From: Rhodobacteraceae bacterium (ex Bugula neritina AB1) | GTDB taxonomy: Bacteria; Pseudomonadota; Alphaproteobacteria; Rhodobacterales; Rhodobacteraceae | DNA length: 64,000 nt | Direction: 5' to 3' | NCBI GenBank assembly: GCA_001730095.1 | Contig: MDLF01000044.1 | Location: 23,003 to 87,002 of the forward strand | In this document: positions 63,533 through 64,000 of the stretch, one piece after another | Position numbering within the stretch: position 1 is the stretch's first letter | Layout of the letters: each line of letters opens with the position of its first letter | The notes under the pieces: generated by a model | Told to the model about the DNA's origin: nothing | Seen by the model: only the letters and a program-made list of their open reading frames with translations | The model's database searches: none | Position numbers and translations under genes: made by a program

Positions 63533-64000
63533 ATGGACCCGCATCTCGACCCCAAGCAGACCATCCGGCTGACCCAGCACCTCAAGGACCGGTTGGACAG
63601 CCTGCCGCCCAAGCTGAGAACCGCCGCCAAATACGTGATCGACAATCCCGGCGACTTCGGCCTCGACACTGTCCGCACCTCCGCCGAAAAGACCGGCATC
63701 AGCGCCAACGGCTTTGTCCGCCTTGCCCGGCATCTGGGCTATGACACGTTTGAAGCCTTCCGCGCCCCCTTCCGTGCCGCCCTCACCACCACGCAAGAGA
63801 CCGGCCTCGGCCAGGACTGGCTAGAGAGCATGGGCACCGAAGGCCCCGCGGGCGCGTTGCAGGCAGCCGCGGCGCGCAATCAGCTCAACATCACCTCCCG
63901 CTCCCTGCGGCTGATGACGGCAGAGCGCACCCAGGCCATCGTTGACACCCTGCTGACCGCGCGCCGCAGCTATGTCACCGCCACCCGGTCTTCTTATGCG
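63533..64000 (+). CDS. RpiR-family transcriptional regulator (partial, runs off the window)
   Basis: The first 156 codons are present with no stop. The N-terminal HTH_6 domain (RTAAKYVIDNP; TSAEKTGISANGFVRLARHLG) marks the RpiR/MurR family. Members usually control sugar-phosphate genes through a C-terminal SIS domain, which here lies beyond the window edge. The ATG at 63533 lies 48 bp after the parE stop. Confidence 0.85.
   Translation, partial: MDPHLDPKQTIRLTQHLKDRLDSLPPKLRTAAKYVIDNPGDFGLDTVRTSAEKTGISANGFVRLARHLGYDTFEAFRAPFRAALTTTQETGLGQDWLESMGTEGPAGALQAAAARNQLNITSRSLRLMTAERTQAIVDTLLTARRSYVTATRSSYA

Noticed and set aside
1-64000. tRNA, rRNA and known riboswitches
   Set aside because: No cloverleaf-like sequence, rRNA motif or riboswitch core was recognised by eye; a covariance-model scan would settle this.

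Overview
The window looks like part of an extrachromosomal replicon (plasmid or chromid) of a GC-rich alphaproteobacterium of the Roseobacter group (Rhodobacteraceae; Leisingera/Phaeobacter-like). The reasons are a Rep_3-family replication initiator with four 22-bp iterons, a parAB pair with five parS-like palindromes, a gene set typical of roseobacter accessory replicons (Wzx/Wzy exopolysaccharide, TonB system, zinc uptake, polyamine synthesis) and alphaproteobacterial IS5, IS30 and ISNCY elements. The assignment is inferred from gene content and not from a marker gene.

Layout: 0.2-1.3 kb decayed IS5-family element; 1.5-6.3 kb stand-alone molybdopterin oxidoreductase, amidotransferase fragment, GNAT enzyme and divergent MocR regulator; 6.3-10.9 kb replication and partition module (rep, iterons, parA, parB, parS); 10.9-13.6 kb exbB-exbD-exbD-tonB; 14.1-19.5 kb a four-gene polyamine operon (arginine decarboxylase, carboxyspermidine dehydrogenase, carboxyspermidine decarboxylase, agmatinase); 20.2-27.2 kb a CDP-sugar cassette whose steps parallel noviose synthesis (cytidylyltransferase, 4,6-dehydratase, epimerase, C-methyltransferase, ketoreductase, CmcI-like O-methyltransferase) plus a glycosyltransferase; 27.5-43.5 kb a Wzx/Wzy exopolysaccharide locus with a sugar-1-phosphate transferase, flippase, export and chain-length proteins, polymerase, glycosyltransferases, glycoside hydrolase, deacetylase and sulfotransferase; 43.5-47.8 kb an IS graveyard (two IS30-family copies, two ISNCY pieces) with a low-GC GrpB-family gene; 47.9-52.0 kb an adenylation-ACP-acyltransferase fusion, an aldehyde dehydrogenase remnant and a pipecolate-oxidase-like FAD enzyme; 52.0-55.3 kb znuA and zur-znuC-znuB; 55.3-62.8 kb a hybrid histidine kinase and PhnD-like binding protein divergent from a 1341-residue fusion protein; 62.9-64.0 kb a ParDE toxin-antitoxin pair and the start of an RpiR-family regulator.

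Two observations stand out. First, the 1341-residue protein joins two active-site-bearing rhodanese domains, a YidC/Oxa1-like membrane domain and a dikinase in the order ATP-grasp, middle domain, phospho-histidine swivel. That is the rifampin-phosphotransferase order, with no PEP barrel, and the gene is divergent from its probable sensor pair. Second, a hairpin element of 40-41 nt sits inside two unrelated transposase genes (IS5 family at 0.9 kb, IS30 family at 43.6 kb). Both copies have the same orientation relative to the gene, both lie on a codon boundary just before an Asp codon, and a stem base pair covaries between them. It looks like a miniature mobile element or a recoding element.

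The CDP-sugar and Wzx/Wzy blocks probably cooperate to build and export a sulfated exopolysaccharide carrying a branched, O-methylated 6-deoxy sugar. Together with polyamine synthesis, this suggests a replicon that affects surface attachment.
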